From: an uncultured Clostridia bacterium
GTDB taxonomy: Bacteria > Bacillota > Clostridia > Lachnospirales > CAG-274
Direction of reading: 5' to 3'
NCBI GenBank assembly: GCA_949948985.1
Contig: CATLIG010000010.1
Coordinates: 1 to 56,491 of the forward strand
DNA: 56,491 nt
Position 1 is the stretch's first letter. Each line of letters opens with the position of its first letter. Below, in pieces: positions 37,211 to 45,842 of the stretch. The notes beneath the pieces were generated by a model. The model searched no databases, had not been told where the DNA came from, and worked only from the letters and a program-made list of their open reading frames with translations. Position numbers and translations under genes: made by a program.

Positions 37211-39889
37211 TTATTTATTATTTCCCTCAAGAACAATCTTTAAAATATACGCTGCGTGTGCGGCGGTAATTTCCTCATCATTTTCTGTGATTTTCGCGGC
37301 GTCAATATTAAGCGGTTTTCCGTCAGCGGAAGTTTTATTATTTTTATCTAAAATATATCCAAGAAGAGATGAAGCATCGTCGACATCAACAATTCCGTTT
37401 CCGTTGATATCTCCGTTGTACTTAAACTCCGTATTGTCATCACCAGCATTTCCTCCGCTTTCCTCAGCAACCTTTATAATAAATATAAATGTATCTGTAG
37501 TATCTTTTTTTATTGTGTGCAATCCTGGCTCAATATCAAATTTAATTTCACCGTTTTGAGAAATATTAACAGAATTACCATCAAGTTTAATTTTAGGTGG
37601 ATTTTTTGTTGAACTGGATACTATCGTAAGTACAGCTTTTTTTGATGTTTTAAAATTAACCAGTGTACTTGATTCCATTTTTAAACATTTGTTAAGTGTT
37701 TGCCCATTATAAGTAATATCTTTGCTTGCTGTTTTTCCGCTTATATCAAAAAATCCGTTTGTATTTATATCATTTGTAAAATCACGAATATGTATATTTT
37801 CAGTATCATTTTTATCATCTTCTTCAGAGTCAGGGTCTTGAGTACTACTTTCAGTAACCTCCTCACTTGTACTTTCAGTTGCTTTTTCACTTGTACTTTC
37901 AGTTTCATCATCAGGAATATCCCCGCCCGAATATTCTTCTATAGCTAAAGAACAAAGCACAGCCTCTTTAGTAGAAAGGCTTGACTGAACTACATATGAA
38001 CCCGGTTCCAAAACAATATGCTTTTCAGCATCTTTAATGGTTAATTCAAGTCCACCTTCTGAATTATACAAAGCAACGGCAACTGTTCCTCCAGATGAAC
38101 TTATAGTTACTAAACATTTTTTATCAATTTTAAATATCGCACCTTCATCTTTTATTGTATACTGAGTTCCTGTTATACCGTATTTTTTACCTGGTTTATA
38201 AATAACATTATTAATCGTTTTCCTTTCACCTGCCGCAAGTTCATTAGCCACACCATTATTTTTAAGTATATTTCCAAAATAATCATCAGCAGCTGTATTA
38301 TTAAAAGTCACACTGAAAGGAAGAGCAACTGGAACTGCAGGTTCAGCAAATATAGGCTCTGGCTCAGGGTCTTCGTTTTTCACAATTTCCTCCGGTGTTT
38401 TCATAGCGCCGCTGTACGCTATACAATCCGCTTTAGCTTGCATAGCACTTGTAGCGGTATAATCATAAAAATCCGGTTGTGTATCAAAATTTGCGTATTT
38501 ACAAGTAGAAGACACAGTCTCATTTCTATTTTTGACAATCGTAGCGTCATTTTTTTCAGATGTATTAAAAAATATATCGTTATATGATTTTACAGCACCT
38601 GCTGACCCTTCTGCTTTGCTTAAATCAATAGGATTTTTACATGAGTCAAAAAAATTAGCCTCAGAGAAAATATAAGAGCTTGCTCTTGGACTCATTATAT
38701 AGCTTGCTTTAACATTTTTATCTCCTATATCAACTTTAAAATATGAATTATAAATATGAATATTCGCTTGCCTTACAAGAGGCATTCTTGAACCGCAGTT
38801 TTCATAGAAATTATGATGGAATGTCATATTATACTGCATATTTTTACTGTTTGCGCCTACAAGGTTTGTTTTATGACATCCATTATAATAGTTATAATCC
38901 ATTGTATAATATTGCCCGCGTTTAAAATCACATGAACCATCGCCTTCTTTTTTATCGCTTTCTTTAGGATTTTCGCAATATCCCGGATAAAAAGAACAGT
39001 TATGTACCCATACACGCTCAATGGTTGTATGCATTACTCCGCTTTGTGCCTGATAACCTTGGAATCCCAAAGCGTCTTCAGGATATCTTCTGAAAGTAAG
39101 ATTTCTTACTTCATAACTCTCACGATTAGGATAATTTTCTCCTACATAAAATGAAAATCCCCATCCATCTATTTCAGCATCATCGCCTATACCTTCAAGG
39201 GTAACATTTTTTGAATTTTTAATTATACACATATTACCATTATCTCCGGGAGTACCACCGTTTTCATAGCTGTCATATACGGTAAGTCCCTGAGGAGCGT
39301 TAACTTTTCCAATAAATCTTACAATAAGAGGGCGATTATCTGAGGCAAGCTTTTTAACAAATTCCTGATTATTGTTTAAAAGCCAACCAATGCCCTTTCC
39401 ATAGTCCTCATATCCCGAAACCTCAATAGTGTCCTTGTTCTCATCTGTAACATAAACAATAATAGCGTTATCTTTAGAAGTACCATCATTTTTATAAGCG
39501 CCTACACCCTGAGCATAGTCTTTGTGAGCGTATCCTGACCTGTCATGCGCCTTTACCATGATATTTTCTTTTGAGTATACCGTACCGTTTCCCGCTGTAA
39601 TTTTAATATCATAATTTCCCGCTGAAAGTCCGGGTATATCAACTCTTCCTTTTCCGCTGTAATCTCTTACAAGTTCAGAATCAACCTTTAAATAAGAAGT
39701 ATCTTCTGTCTTTTTATATTCGACAACTGCGGCAGCTACATTAGTATCATTCCATTGTGCGTAAAGAGTTTCAAACCAACCCCCACATGTAAAATTCTCG
39801 TCAGCGTATACAGACATAATACCAAAACAGCCAAGAATCATAACAATAGAAAGAATCAAACCTAAAGCACGGTTTTTAAAACATTTCAT
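37211..39889 (-). CDS. Secreted pectate lyase (PL1) with dockerin domain
   Basis: This enzyme cleaves de-methylated homogalacturonan by beta-elimination outside the cell. The 892-residue protein has a signal peptide (1-29) and a short N-terminal beta domain. The PL1 parallel beta-helix spans about 125-500, seen in NGGTPGDNGNMCIIKNSKNVTLEGIGDDAEIDGWG, WVHNCSFYPGYC and NMTFHHNFYENCGSRMPLVRQANIHIYNSYF. Two further beta modules follow (about 525-660 and 715-815), joined by an acidic Ser/Thr/Glu linker (STSEKATESTSEEVTESST). The last 70 residues are a type I dockerin with two calcium loops, DINGNGIVDVDDASSLLGYIL and NIDAAKITENDEEITAAHAAYILKIVL. A cohesin partner is implied, but none is in this window. 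The ATG follows GGGAGG. It fits functionally with the CE8 methylesterase at 16773, which would make its substrate. Confidence 0.92.
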   Translation of the reverse strand: MKCFKNRALGLILSIVMILGCFGIMSVYADENFTCGGWFETLYAQWNDTNVAAAVVEYKKTEDTSYLKVDSELVRDYSGKGRVDIPGLSAGNYDIKITAGNGTVYSKENIMVKAHDRSGYAHKDYAQGVGAYKNDGTSKDNAIIVYVTDENKDTIEVSGYEDYGKGIGWLLNNNQEFVKKLASDNRPLIVRFIGKVNAPQGLTVYDSYENGGTPGDNGNMCIIKNSKNVTLEGIGDDAEIDGWGFSFYVGENYPNRESYEVRNLTFRRYPEDALGFQGYQAQSGVMHTTIERVWVHNCSFYPGYCENPKESDKKEGDGSCDFKRGQYYTMDYNYYNGCHKTNLVGANSKNMQYNMTFHHNFYENCGSRMPLVRQANIHIYNSYFKVDIGDKNVKASYIMSPRASSYIFSEANFFDSCKNPIDLSKAEGSAGAVKSYNDIFFNTSEKNDATIVKNRNETVSSTCKYANFDTQPDFYDYTATSAMQAKADCIAYSGAMKTPEEIVKNEDPEPEPIFAEPAVPVALPFSVTFNNTAADDYFGNILKNNGVANELAAGERKTINNVIYKPGKKYGITGTQYTIKDEGAIFKIDKKCLVTISSSGGTVAVALYNSEGGLELTIKDAEKHIVLEPGSYVVQSSLSTKEAVLCSLAIEEYSGGDIPDDETESTSEKATESTSEEVTESSTQDPDSEEDDKNDTENIHIRDFTNDINTNGFFDISGKTASKDITYNGQTLNKCLKMESSTLVNFKTSKKAVLTIVSSSTKNPPKIKLDGNSVNISQNGEIKFDIEPGLHTIKKDTTDTFIFIIKVAEESGGNAGDDNTEFKYNGDINGNGIVDVDDASSLLGYILDKNNKTSADGKPLNIDAAKITENDEEITAAHAAYILKIVLEGNNK

Positions 39890-40164
39890 ATTGTTTCCTC
39901 CCTATACAAAAAAATTAACATAAAAAAACACAAAGAAATAATAAAATAATTAATACACAAAAATTTAATAAATCTAATTATATCAAATAATTATTTTATT
40001 ATTTCACACTAAAAACTTTTATAAATTACTATAATTTTATTGTAAGACTATTTTACATAAATGTCAATAATAAAGGGGCCACATTTTGAAATTTTTTAAA
40101 ATTTTGATAAATATATGAATAAATATAATAAAATAATATATAAAATTGTTGAAATAAACTAATT
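39890..40164. other. Leader of the pectate lyase gene
   Basis: AT-rich region with no gene. At 39995-40035 a half copy of a family C end is recognisable (TTTTATTATTTCACACTAAAAACTTTTATAAATTACTATAAT). Confidence 0.4.
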
Positions 40165-40254
40165 TATAGTCAATCAACTTGAAAATGAGAAAAAGGAGGC
40201 GAGCTAAAAATCCTTTTTGCCGCCGAACTTACTTATTTTTAAGTTGATTGACTT
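40165..40254 (+). repeat. Family A element with internal deletion, copy A7 (90 bp)
   Basis: Both inverted ends are present, but the central part is lost: AAAAAGGAGGCGAGCTAAAAATCC is joined directly to TTTTTGCCGCCGAAC. The right end reads GATTGACTTA instead of GATTGACTATA. Confidence 0.75.
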
Positions 40255-40312
40255 ACGGTAGTTTTAAACAGTTCTTATATTTTATATGGCAGTCTTTTAA
40301 ATATTTATACTC

Positions 40313-40351
40313 TAAAAAAACGCTGATTTTTAATAAACCAGCGTTTTTTAA
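40313..40351. terminator. Terminator of the dpaB gene
   Basis: AAAAAACGCTG pairs with CAGCGTTTTTT around a loop of 14 bases. It lies about 70 bases downstream of the dpaB stop codon, with T runs on both strands. Confidence 0.75.
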
Positions 40352-40423
40352 TTTTGATTATACATAACTGCTATAAATATATTTATGAGCTTGTACTTAT
40401 CTTTTTTATAATAATAAAATTTT

Positions 40424-41011
40424 TTATTCTGCGTTTTTTAAAATCGGTTGAATTTGCTGTCCCTTAATAGCCGCAATAATAGCCTCTGGAATTTTTTCAA
40501 AATCAGCAATCATTGACTTTGGTTTTTTTTCATAATCATCTTGCCCAAAAGGGACAAAATAGAAATTCTTTTTGTTTATAAGACCGCCTATATTTTCAAG
40601 ATTCGCTCCAAGAGCATCGTTTGTAGCCAAAGCTAAAAGCACAGGCTTATTATTTCTTATATGCGCTTTTACGGCCATTAAAACCGGAGTATCAACAATC
40701 CCTCGGTTTAATTTAGCTAATGTATTTCCGGTACATGGAGCCACAATCATAATGTCAGTTAAGTTTTTAGGACCTATAGGTTCAGCGTCTTCTATTGTTG
40801 TAATTATTTTTTCACCACATATATTCTGAACCGAATCAATAAAAAAATCCGCACTTCCAAAACGTGTATCTGTACTTAATACAGAATACGACATAACAGG
40901 AGTGATTTTTCCGCCGAGCTTTATAATATTTTTCATTTGTTCCAATGAGTCTTTTAATGTGCAGAAAGAACCGCATATACAATATCCTATATTCAATCCT
41001 TTTAAATCCAT
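40424..41011 (-). CDS. spoVFB: Dipicolinate synthase subunit B
   Basis: This is the flavoprotein-like subunit of dipicolinate synthase, which turns the lysine-pathway intermediate dihydroxy-tetrahydrodipicolinate into dipicolinic acid in the mother cell. The 195-residue length is normal. GYCICGSFCTLKDSLEQM at the N-terminus, IMIVAPCTGNTLAKLNRGIVDTPVLMAVKAH in the middle and LLALATNDALGANLENIGGL are family signatures. The ATG follows GGAGGG. In Bacillus spoVFA and spoVFB are adjacent; here 857 bp packed with repeats separates this gene from its partner at 41869. Both are on the minus strand with subunit A first. Confidence 0.95.
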   Translation of the reverse strand: MDLKGLNIGYCICGSFCTLKDSLEQMKNIIKLGGKITPVMSYSVLSTDTRFGSADFFIDSVQNICGEKIITTIEDAEPIGPKNLTDIMIVAPCTGNTLAKLNRGIVDTPVLMAVKAHIRNNKPVLLALATNDALGANLENIGGLINKKNFYFVPFGQDDYEKKPKSMIADFEKIPEAIIAAIKGQQIQPILKNAE

Positions 41012-41097
41012 TTATTAGCCCTCCCGTTACGAAAAATGCCGAAATAAATCATTATCACGATAGCCAGCATTTTCCTGTAGCAATATATAAATTCATT

Positions 41098-41257
41098 AAA
41101 CTTCTTTCAAAACTTTACATCAATTCCGAAAGATTTAAAAAAAATATCTTATTCAATATTTCTTAATGCTTTTGTCATTTAAAGCACAAAACGCATTTTA
41201 CTAAAATTTTAAATAAAATATTTTTTCTTTAATAAACCTGTTTCGAAAGAAATCTAT
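41098..41257. repeat. Family E palindromic element, copy E2
   Basis: ACTTCTTTCAAAACTTTACATCAATT at the left and AAACCTGTTTCGAAAGAAATCT at the right are approximate inverted repeats. The core (TATTCAATATTTCTTAATGCTTTTGTCATTTAAAG) matches E1. Confidence 0.5.
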
Positions 41258-41267
41258 TAAAGAAACT

Positions 41268-41337
41268 CTGATTTATTTTTTAAAAGATTTATCTTTATAT
41301 TTAAAATTTATTGATATAAATTAACCAGCGTTTCCTC
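41268..41337. repeat. Family G small palindrome
   Basis: GAAACTCTGATTTATTT pairs imperfectly with AAATTAACCAGCGTTTCC. Directly to the right, 41344-41406 is another palindrome (GAAAATACAGCG ... CGCTGTTATTTTC). Confidence 0.45.
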
Positions 41338-41491
41338 AAAACTGAAAATACAGCGATTTTATGATTTTAAAAAATTTTTATTATCCGCAAACCGCTGTTA
41401 TTTTCAATCTTGTAATAAATTTAAAGGAAACTGCTCAATAACTCGAAAATGACCTTTAAGCGTATTTTTTCTATTTCACTTTTTTTATCTT

Positions 41492-41595
41492 TTATAGCCA
41501 AATAATAAAAGAATAAACAATCAAACTTCAATAAATCTGATATATAAAAAAATTCTCTTATTGTTTCGCACTAAAAATTCTGAAAGTTGCTATAA
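41492..41595. repeat. Family C palindromic element, copy C4
   Basis: Complete copy: TTATAGCCAAATAATAAAAGAATAAAC at the left and TTATTGTTTCGCACTAAAAATTCTG..AGTTGCTATAAT at the right. Confidence 0.65.
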
Positions 41596-41682
41596 TACAA
41601 GTAGTTATGGTAAAAATTAAATTTTTCCTTATAATAAAATACATACTTAATCCATCAATTTTATATTATCAAACAGGTTTGT

Positions 41683-41846
41683 TATATTCAATCAACTTGA
41701 AAATGAGAAAAAGGAGGCGAGCTAAAAATTATTTTTGCAAGACAATGTCGGGAGAGCATAGCCGAATGTCTATGCCGACCAACGGCAACGTATCAAAAAG
41801 GATTTTTAGCCTCCGAACTTACTTATTTTTAAATTGATTGACTATA
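41683..41846 (+). repeat. Family A palindromic element, copy A8 (164 bp)
   Basis: Full-length copy just downstream of the dpaA stop codon. The ends are slightly diverged (TATATTCAATCAACTTG; AAATTGATTGACTATA). Confidence 0.78.
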
Positions 41847-41868
41847 ATTCCTTATATTTTATAATATG

Positions 41869-42738
41869 TTACAGGACAGGTATTTGTGAAATACTTATCT
41901 TTAGTATAGCGTCTTTTAAAATTTCCGCTGCTGTAACAGGAGCTACTCTTCCCGGAAGACCCGGACAGTAAAACGCTTTTATATTGCGTTCTCTTGCGAA
42001 ACCAAAATCAACTCCGCCGGGAGCTTGCGCAAGGTCTATTATAACACAGTCTTGATTTAATTTTTTTATTATCCCTTTATCTATAACCGGAGCAGGGATT
42101 GTATTAAATAAAAAATCAAACTCGTATATCTGACTTTTCACATCATAAAGATTTATACCTTTATATCCAAAAGATTTTATATACGCCTCATCTCTCTCAT
42201 TTCTAAATGTTACCGATACATCCGCCCCAAGACCTTTTAAATCCTTTGCTAGAAATTTACCGCATCGTCCATATCCGAAAATTATACACCTGCTTTCAAA
42301 AATTGTACGGTCACTTTCTTCTATAGCTTTTAAAATCGCTCCTTCCGCCGTTGGTATAGCGTTTAATACGGCAACCGCTTCATGCTCAAAAAAATCAAAA
42401 ATTCTTATGCCATATTTTGCGGCGTTTTCTCTTACCTTATTACTTATCACACCGCCAATAATTAATTTTATATCATACTTATTCATTTTTCTGAAAAGGT
42501 CATCAATTTTCATTTCCATGCAATCTGTAAGAAATATTTTTTCATTGTCTTTTGAAAACGGAATAGGTGCTATTATTACGTCTGTTCCCTCAAAAAATAT
42601 ATCATCATCTTTCCGCACTCCATCATCAATATAATGATTGCATACAGAACAAACCTTATACCCTTCTTTTTTCAGCAAATAAAAAATAGTTTTATATCTT
42701 AAATCTCCGCCTAAAATTCCGAATTTAAAACTGCTCAC
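41869..42738 (-). CDS. spoVFA: Dipicolinate synthase subunit A
   Basis: This is the NAD(P)-binding subunit of dipicolinate synthase, made in the mother cell during sporulation. From the GTG at 42738 it has 289 residues, close to the usual size. FGILGGDLRYKTIFYLLKKEGYKV is the N-terminal family signature. CIIFGYGRCGKFLAKDLKGLGADVSV is the Rossmann dinucleotide-binding loop, and FNTIPAPVIDKGIIKKL and LPGRVAPVTAAEIL are conserved C-terminal segments. The frame stays open 16 codons further upstream, but GTG follows GGGAGG at 7 bases and matches the homologous start. A sequence resembling a mother-cell -10 (GCATAAATTT, 42771-42784 region) lies at a suitable distance, but I saw no clear -35. Confidence 0.95.
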   Translation of the reverse strand: MSSFKFGILGGDLRYKTIFYLLKKEGYKVCSVCNHYIDDGVRKDDDIFFEGTDVIIAPIPFSKDNEKIFLTDCMEMKIDDLFRKMNKYDIKLIIGGVISNKVRENAAKYGIRIFDFFEHEAVAVLNAIPTAEGAILKAIEESDRTIFESRCIIFGYGRCGKFLAKDLKGLGADVSVTFRNERDEAYIKSFGYKGINLYDVKSQIYEFDFLFNTIPAPVIDKGIIKKLNQDCVIIDLAQAPGGVDFGFARERNIKAFYCPGLPGRVAPVTAAEILKDAILKISISQIPVL

Positions 42739-42851
42739 AAAAATACCTCCCGCAATAAATTCAGCTATTACAAAATTTATGCGCAATAATCAAAAAAATA
42801 CATATAAAATAAAAATATAATAAAATTTTAACTTTATTATTGATAACATAA

Positions 42852-43016
42852 TAGACTTGTTAAATAACCTGAGAGATAACGGCTGACAAAAGATTTTTTT
42901 GACAGCCGTTATATGATTTTTACAGGAATATCTTTAAAATATTTCAAAAAAATCAGGCAAAGTATGGCGGAAAAAGATTTATCAGGCGATGTTACGGAGG
43001 TTATTAAACAGATCTA
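42852..43016. repeat. Family B palindromic element, copy B5
   Basis: TAGACTTGTTAAATAACCTGAG at the left is mirrored by GGAGGTTATTAAACAGATCTA at the right. It lies in the divergent intergenic region between dpaA and gerAA. Confidence 0.7.
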
Positions 43017-43039
43017 TCAAAAAGAAAAGTCTTAATAAT

Positions 43040-43101
43040 ACTGATACAGAAAAGAATTATTTCTTTGTTTTGCACTAAAAATTCTTTGAATTACTGTAAT
43101 C
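43040..43101. repeat. Family C half copy, C5
   Basis: TTTCTTTGTTTTGCACTAAAAATTCTTTGAATTACTGTAAT matches the right end of family C copies C2 and C4; the left inverted end is lacking. Confidence 0.45.
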
Positions 43102-43184
43102 AGTATTTCATTATGTATAAAAAAAGAAATATAAAGAAATAATTATAACAAAGCAATAATAATTTTATGGCAGGTGGTGACTTT

Positions 43185-44723
43185 TTGGAGCATAAAGAAA
43201 ACAAACCAAAAGAAGTTTCTGAAAATATCGATGAAAACATCAGATATGTTGAGGGATTATTTGAAAACTGCGGGGATATTGTAAAGAGGAAATTTCCCGT
43301 TGGTATAAATAAAGATATATGGCTTTATGTTATGTACATTGATGATATGACTAATAGGGCCATTATTGAAGATCGTATTCTGGAAACACTTATGATTGAG
43401 ATTAAAAAGACTCCTCCTGAAGAAGGTGAATTTAACTATAATCTGTTTAAAGAGTTGGTTGACGGAGGAATTACAACAGCGGATTTAAAGGAGTCCGAAG
43501 ATCTTGATTCCGCCTGTACAGAAGTTTTATCAGGAAACACTTTATTGTTTATAGACGGATTTTCAAAATGCATAATTATTTCTACGAAAGGTTTCCCAAA
43601 AAGAGGAGTATCCGAAGCTGAAACCGAAGTTGTCGTTCAAGGCTCAAAAGAGGCTTTTGCGGAATCTTTTAGAATAAATACTGTTCTTATAAGAAGACGA
43701 ATAAGGGATACAAAACTAAAAATCGAACAAATCAAAGTCGGAAGGCGTTCCAAAACAGATGTTGGAATTGTATATATTGACGATATTGTAAGACCGGAAA
43801 TACTTGAGGAAACAAAAAGAAGAATTAACGAAATTGATATTGACGGAATTCTTGACAGCGGATATATAGAACAGTTTATTGAGGATGATTATTTATCTCC
43901 TTTTCCCCAGATTCAGCTTACGGAAAGACCTGATAAAGCGGCGTCGGCTCTTTTGGAGGGAAGAATTGTTATTATTGTTGACAATACGCCTTTTGTTCTT
44001 TTAGTTCCCGCAGTTCTTACTTCTTTTTATCAATCGTCTGAGGACTACTATCAAAGATGGGAAATTATGAGCTTTGTGAGAATTATAAGATATATTGCGG
44101 GTCTTTTAGCAGTCATTCTTCCCGGTCTTTATATTGCCATAGCGGTATATCACCCATCTATGATTCCTACACGACTGTTATTTAAAATAGCGGAATCAAG
44201 AGGTAACGTTCCCATACCCGCCGTTTTTGAAGTTATTTTAATGGAACTTGCTTTTGAAACACTTCGTGAAGCCGGAATAAGACTTCCTTCAGCTATCGGA
44301 AGCACATTAGGAATTGTTGGAGGTATTATAATAGGTCAGGCCGCTGTCGATGCCGGGCTTGTAAGTCCTATTGTCGTAATAATCGTATCTCTTACCGGAT
44401 TGTGCAGCTTTTCAATACCAAATATAGCTCTTGTATCAGGATTCAGGCTTATGAAATACATTGTTATTTTATTTTCAGCCATTTTAGGACTTTTCGGATT
44501 TTGGATAGCTATGCTTTTAATTTTAATTCATCTTGTTAATTTAAAAAGCTTTGGTATTCCGTTTATGTTTCCTTTTACGTCTTCGGAAAACATGTCAGAT
44601 TTAAAAGATACATTTTTCAGACTTCCTCTGTTTAAAATGAAAAAAAGGCCTGTTTTTGCGAACTCAAAACAGAAAATAAGATTAAGGACAGATAAGCGTA
44701 AAAATTCAGTAAGGAGGAAATAA
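43185..44723 (+). CDS. gerAA: Spore germinant receptor subunit A (GerAA family)
   Basis: This inner spore membrane protein is the A subunit of a GerA-type germinant receptor. About 512 residues: a soluble N-terminal half (IRYVEGLFENCGDIVKRKF to the TERPDKAASALLEGRIVIIVDNTPFVLLVP segment) and a membrane half of several helices after about residue 280. The motif RLLFKIAESRGNVPIPAVFEVILMELAFETLREAGIRLP is the hallmark of the family. I use the TTG at 43185 because GGTGGTGA precedes it at a suitable distance; an ATG six codons earlier (43167) has no ribosome binding site. The stop codon (44721-44723) is immediately followed by the gerAB ATG. The operon is divergent from dpaA. The germinant cannot be predicted from sequence. 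Confidence 0.93.
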   Translation: MEHKENKPKEVSENIDENIRYVEGLFENCGDIVKRKFPVGINKDIWLYVMYIDDMTNRAIIEDRILETLMIEIKKTPPEEGEFNYNLFKELVDGGITTADLKESEDLDSACTEVLSGNTLLFIDGFSKCIIISTKGFPKRGVSEAETEVVVQGSKEAFAESFRINTVLIRRRIRDTKLKIEQIKVGRRSKTDVGIVYIDDIVRPEILEETKRRINEIDIDGILDSGYIEQFIEDDYLSPFPQIQLTERPDKAASALLEGRIVIIVDNTPFVLLVPAVLTSFYQSSEDYYQRWEIMSFVRIIRYIAGLLAVILPGLYIAIAVYHPSMIPTRLLFKIAESRGNVPIPAVFEVILMELAFETLREAGIRLPSAIGSTLGIVGGIIIGQAAVDAGLVSPIVVIIVSLTGLCSFSIPNIALVSGFRLMKYIVILFSAILGLFGFWIAMLLILIHLVNLKSFGIPFMFPFTSSENMSDLKDTFFRLPLFKMKKRPVFANSKQKIRLRTDKRKNSVRRK

Positions 44724-45842
44724 ATGTTTTCTTCAAAAAATAAAATTTCTGTACGACAACTGCAAATTCTTTTAATTTTAGATATATTTGGAATGGGAGT
44801 TACTTTTTTACCAAAAAAAATGGTCGAATTTGGAGGACAAAATGGTTGGATATGTGTTATTATAGGCGTTATTTTTGCCTGTATATGTGCATGGATTTCG
44901 GCAAGCCTTGCTGAAAAATTCCCTGACGATGATTTTGTAACCTATGCCGGTAAAATCGTTTCAAAGCCTATAGCTATTATTATAACAGCAGGCTTTGTTC
45001 TTAAAATAATTTTTTCTCTTTCTATGGAACTCAGAATTTTCAGCGAAATTGTCAAACAGACAATACTTTTTAATACCCCTTCATATGCTATATCATTTTG
45101 TATGCTAATTGTCGGAGCTTACGGAGCGTTAAAAGGATATGAGATACGAGGAAGAATCGCTGAAATACTTATATTTGTTATTTTTATACCTATGTTTATT
45201 ATTTTTGGTTTTATCGCTTCAGGAGCTGATTATACAAATCTTATGCCATTTTTTGATACAAACAACACTGAAATACTTTACGGAGGAATTTTTTCTTTGT
45301 TTACATTTTCCGGAATTGAATTTATTCTGTTTGCGTATCCATATCTTAAAAATAAAAAGACCGCGAAAAAGGAAAGCGTTAAAGCTGTTGTATTTGTTGG
45401 AATAATTATGATTTTAATAACGGTTATTACAATCGCTAAATTAGGACCTTTTGACATAAAAAATCAGATATGGCCTGTTCTTGAGCTTATGAATACCGTT
45501 GATTTGCCCGGAACATTTCTTGAAAGACAGGATGCTGTAGTTATGAGTTTTTGGATAATGTCTGTATTTATAATTGTAAACGCCGGAGTATATTTTTCAT
45601 GCCTCCTTACAAAACATACAATAAAAAAGGGGAAAAATATATGGTACGTTGTTATAATTTCCGCTATAATTTTCTCCATTTCACTTATACCCGGTGACAT
45701 CAGTGAAATTATAAATATTACGGATAAAATTTATATGTCTTTTGGCGCTATATATATTTTTGCGATTCCTTTTTTACTTTTAATTATTGCGAAAATCAGA
45801 AAGCTTGGTGATTCTTTTGAAAATACAGAAAGAAAAAATTAA
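44724..45842 (+). CDS. gerAB: Spore germinant receptor subunit B (GerAB family)
   Basis: This is the integral membrane B subunit, related to amino acid/polyamine transporters and thought to bind the germinant. It has 372 residues and about ten hydrophobic segments. The start region (ISVRQLQILLILDIFGMGVTFLP) and IRGRIAEILIFVIFIPMFI are typical. The ATG follows GTAAGGAGGAAATAA, which overlaps the end of gerAA, so translation is probably coupled. Confidence 0.93.
   Translation: MFSSKNKISVRQLQILLILDIFGMGVTFLPKKMVEFGGQNGWICVIIGVIFACICAWISASLAEKFPDDDFVTYAGKIVSKPIAIIITAGFVLKIIFSLSMELRIFSEIVKQTILFNTPSYAISFCMLIVGAYGALKGYEIRGRIAEILIFVIFIPMFIIFGFIASGADYTNLMPFFDTNNTEILYGGIFSLFTFSGIEFILFAYPYLKNKKTAKKESVKAVVFVGIIMILITVITIAKLGPFDIKNQIWPVLELMNTVDLPGTFLERQDAVVMSFWIMSVFIIVNAGVYFSCLLTKHTIKKGKNIWYVVIISAIIFSISLIPGDISEIINITDKIYMSFGAIYIFAIPFLLLIIAKIRKLGDSFENTERKN

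Noticed and set aside
43103-43184. A sigma-G type promoter before gerAA
   Set aside because: GTATA followed by an AAATAATTA-like -10 can be drawn, but the match is poor and such AT-rich DNA gives many false hits.
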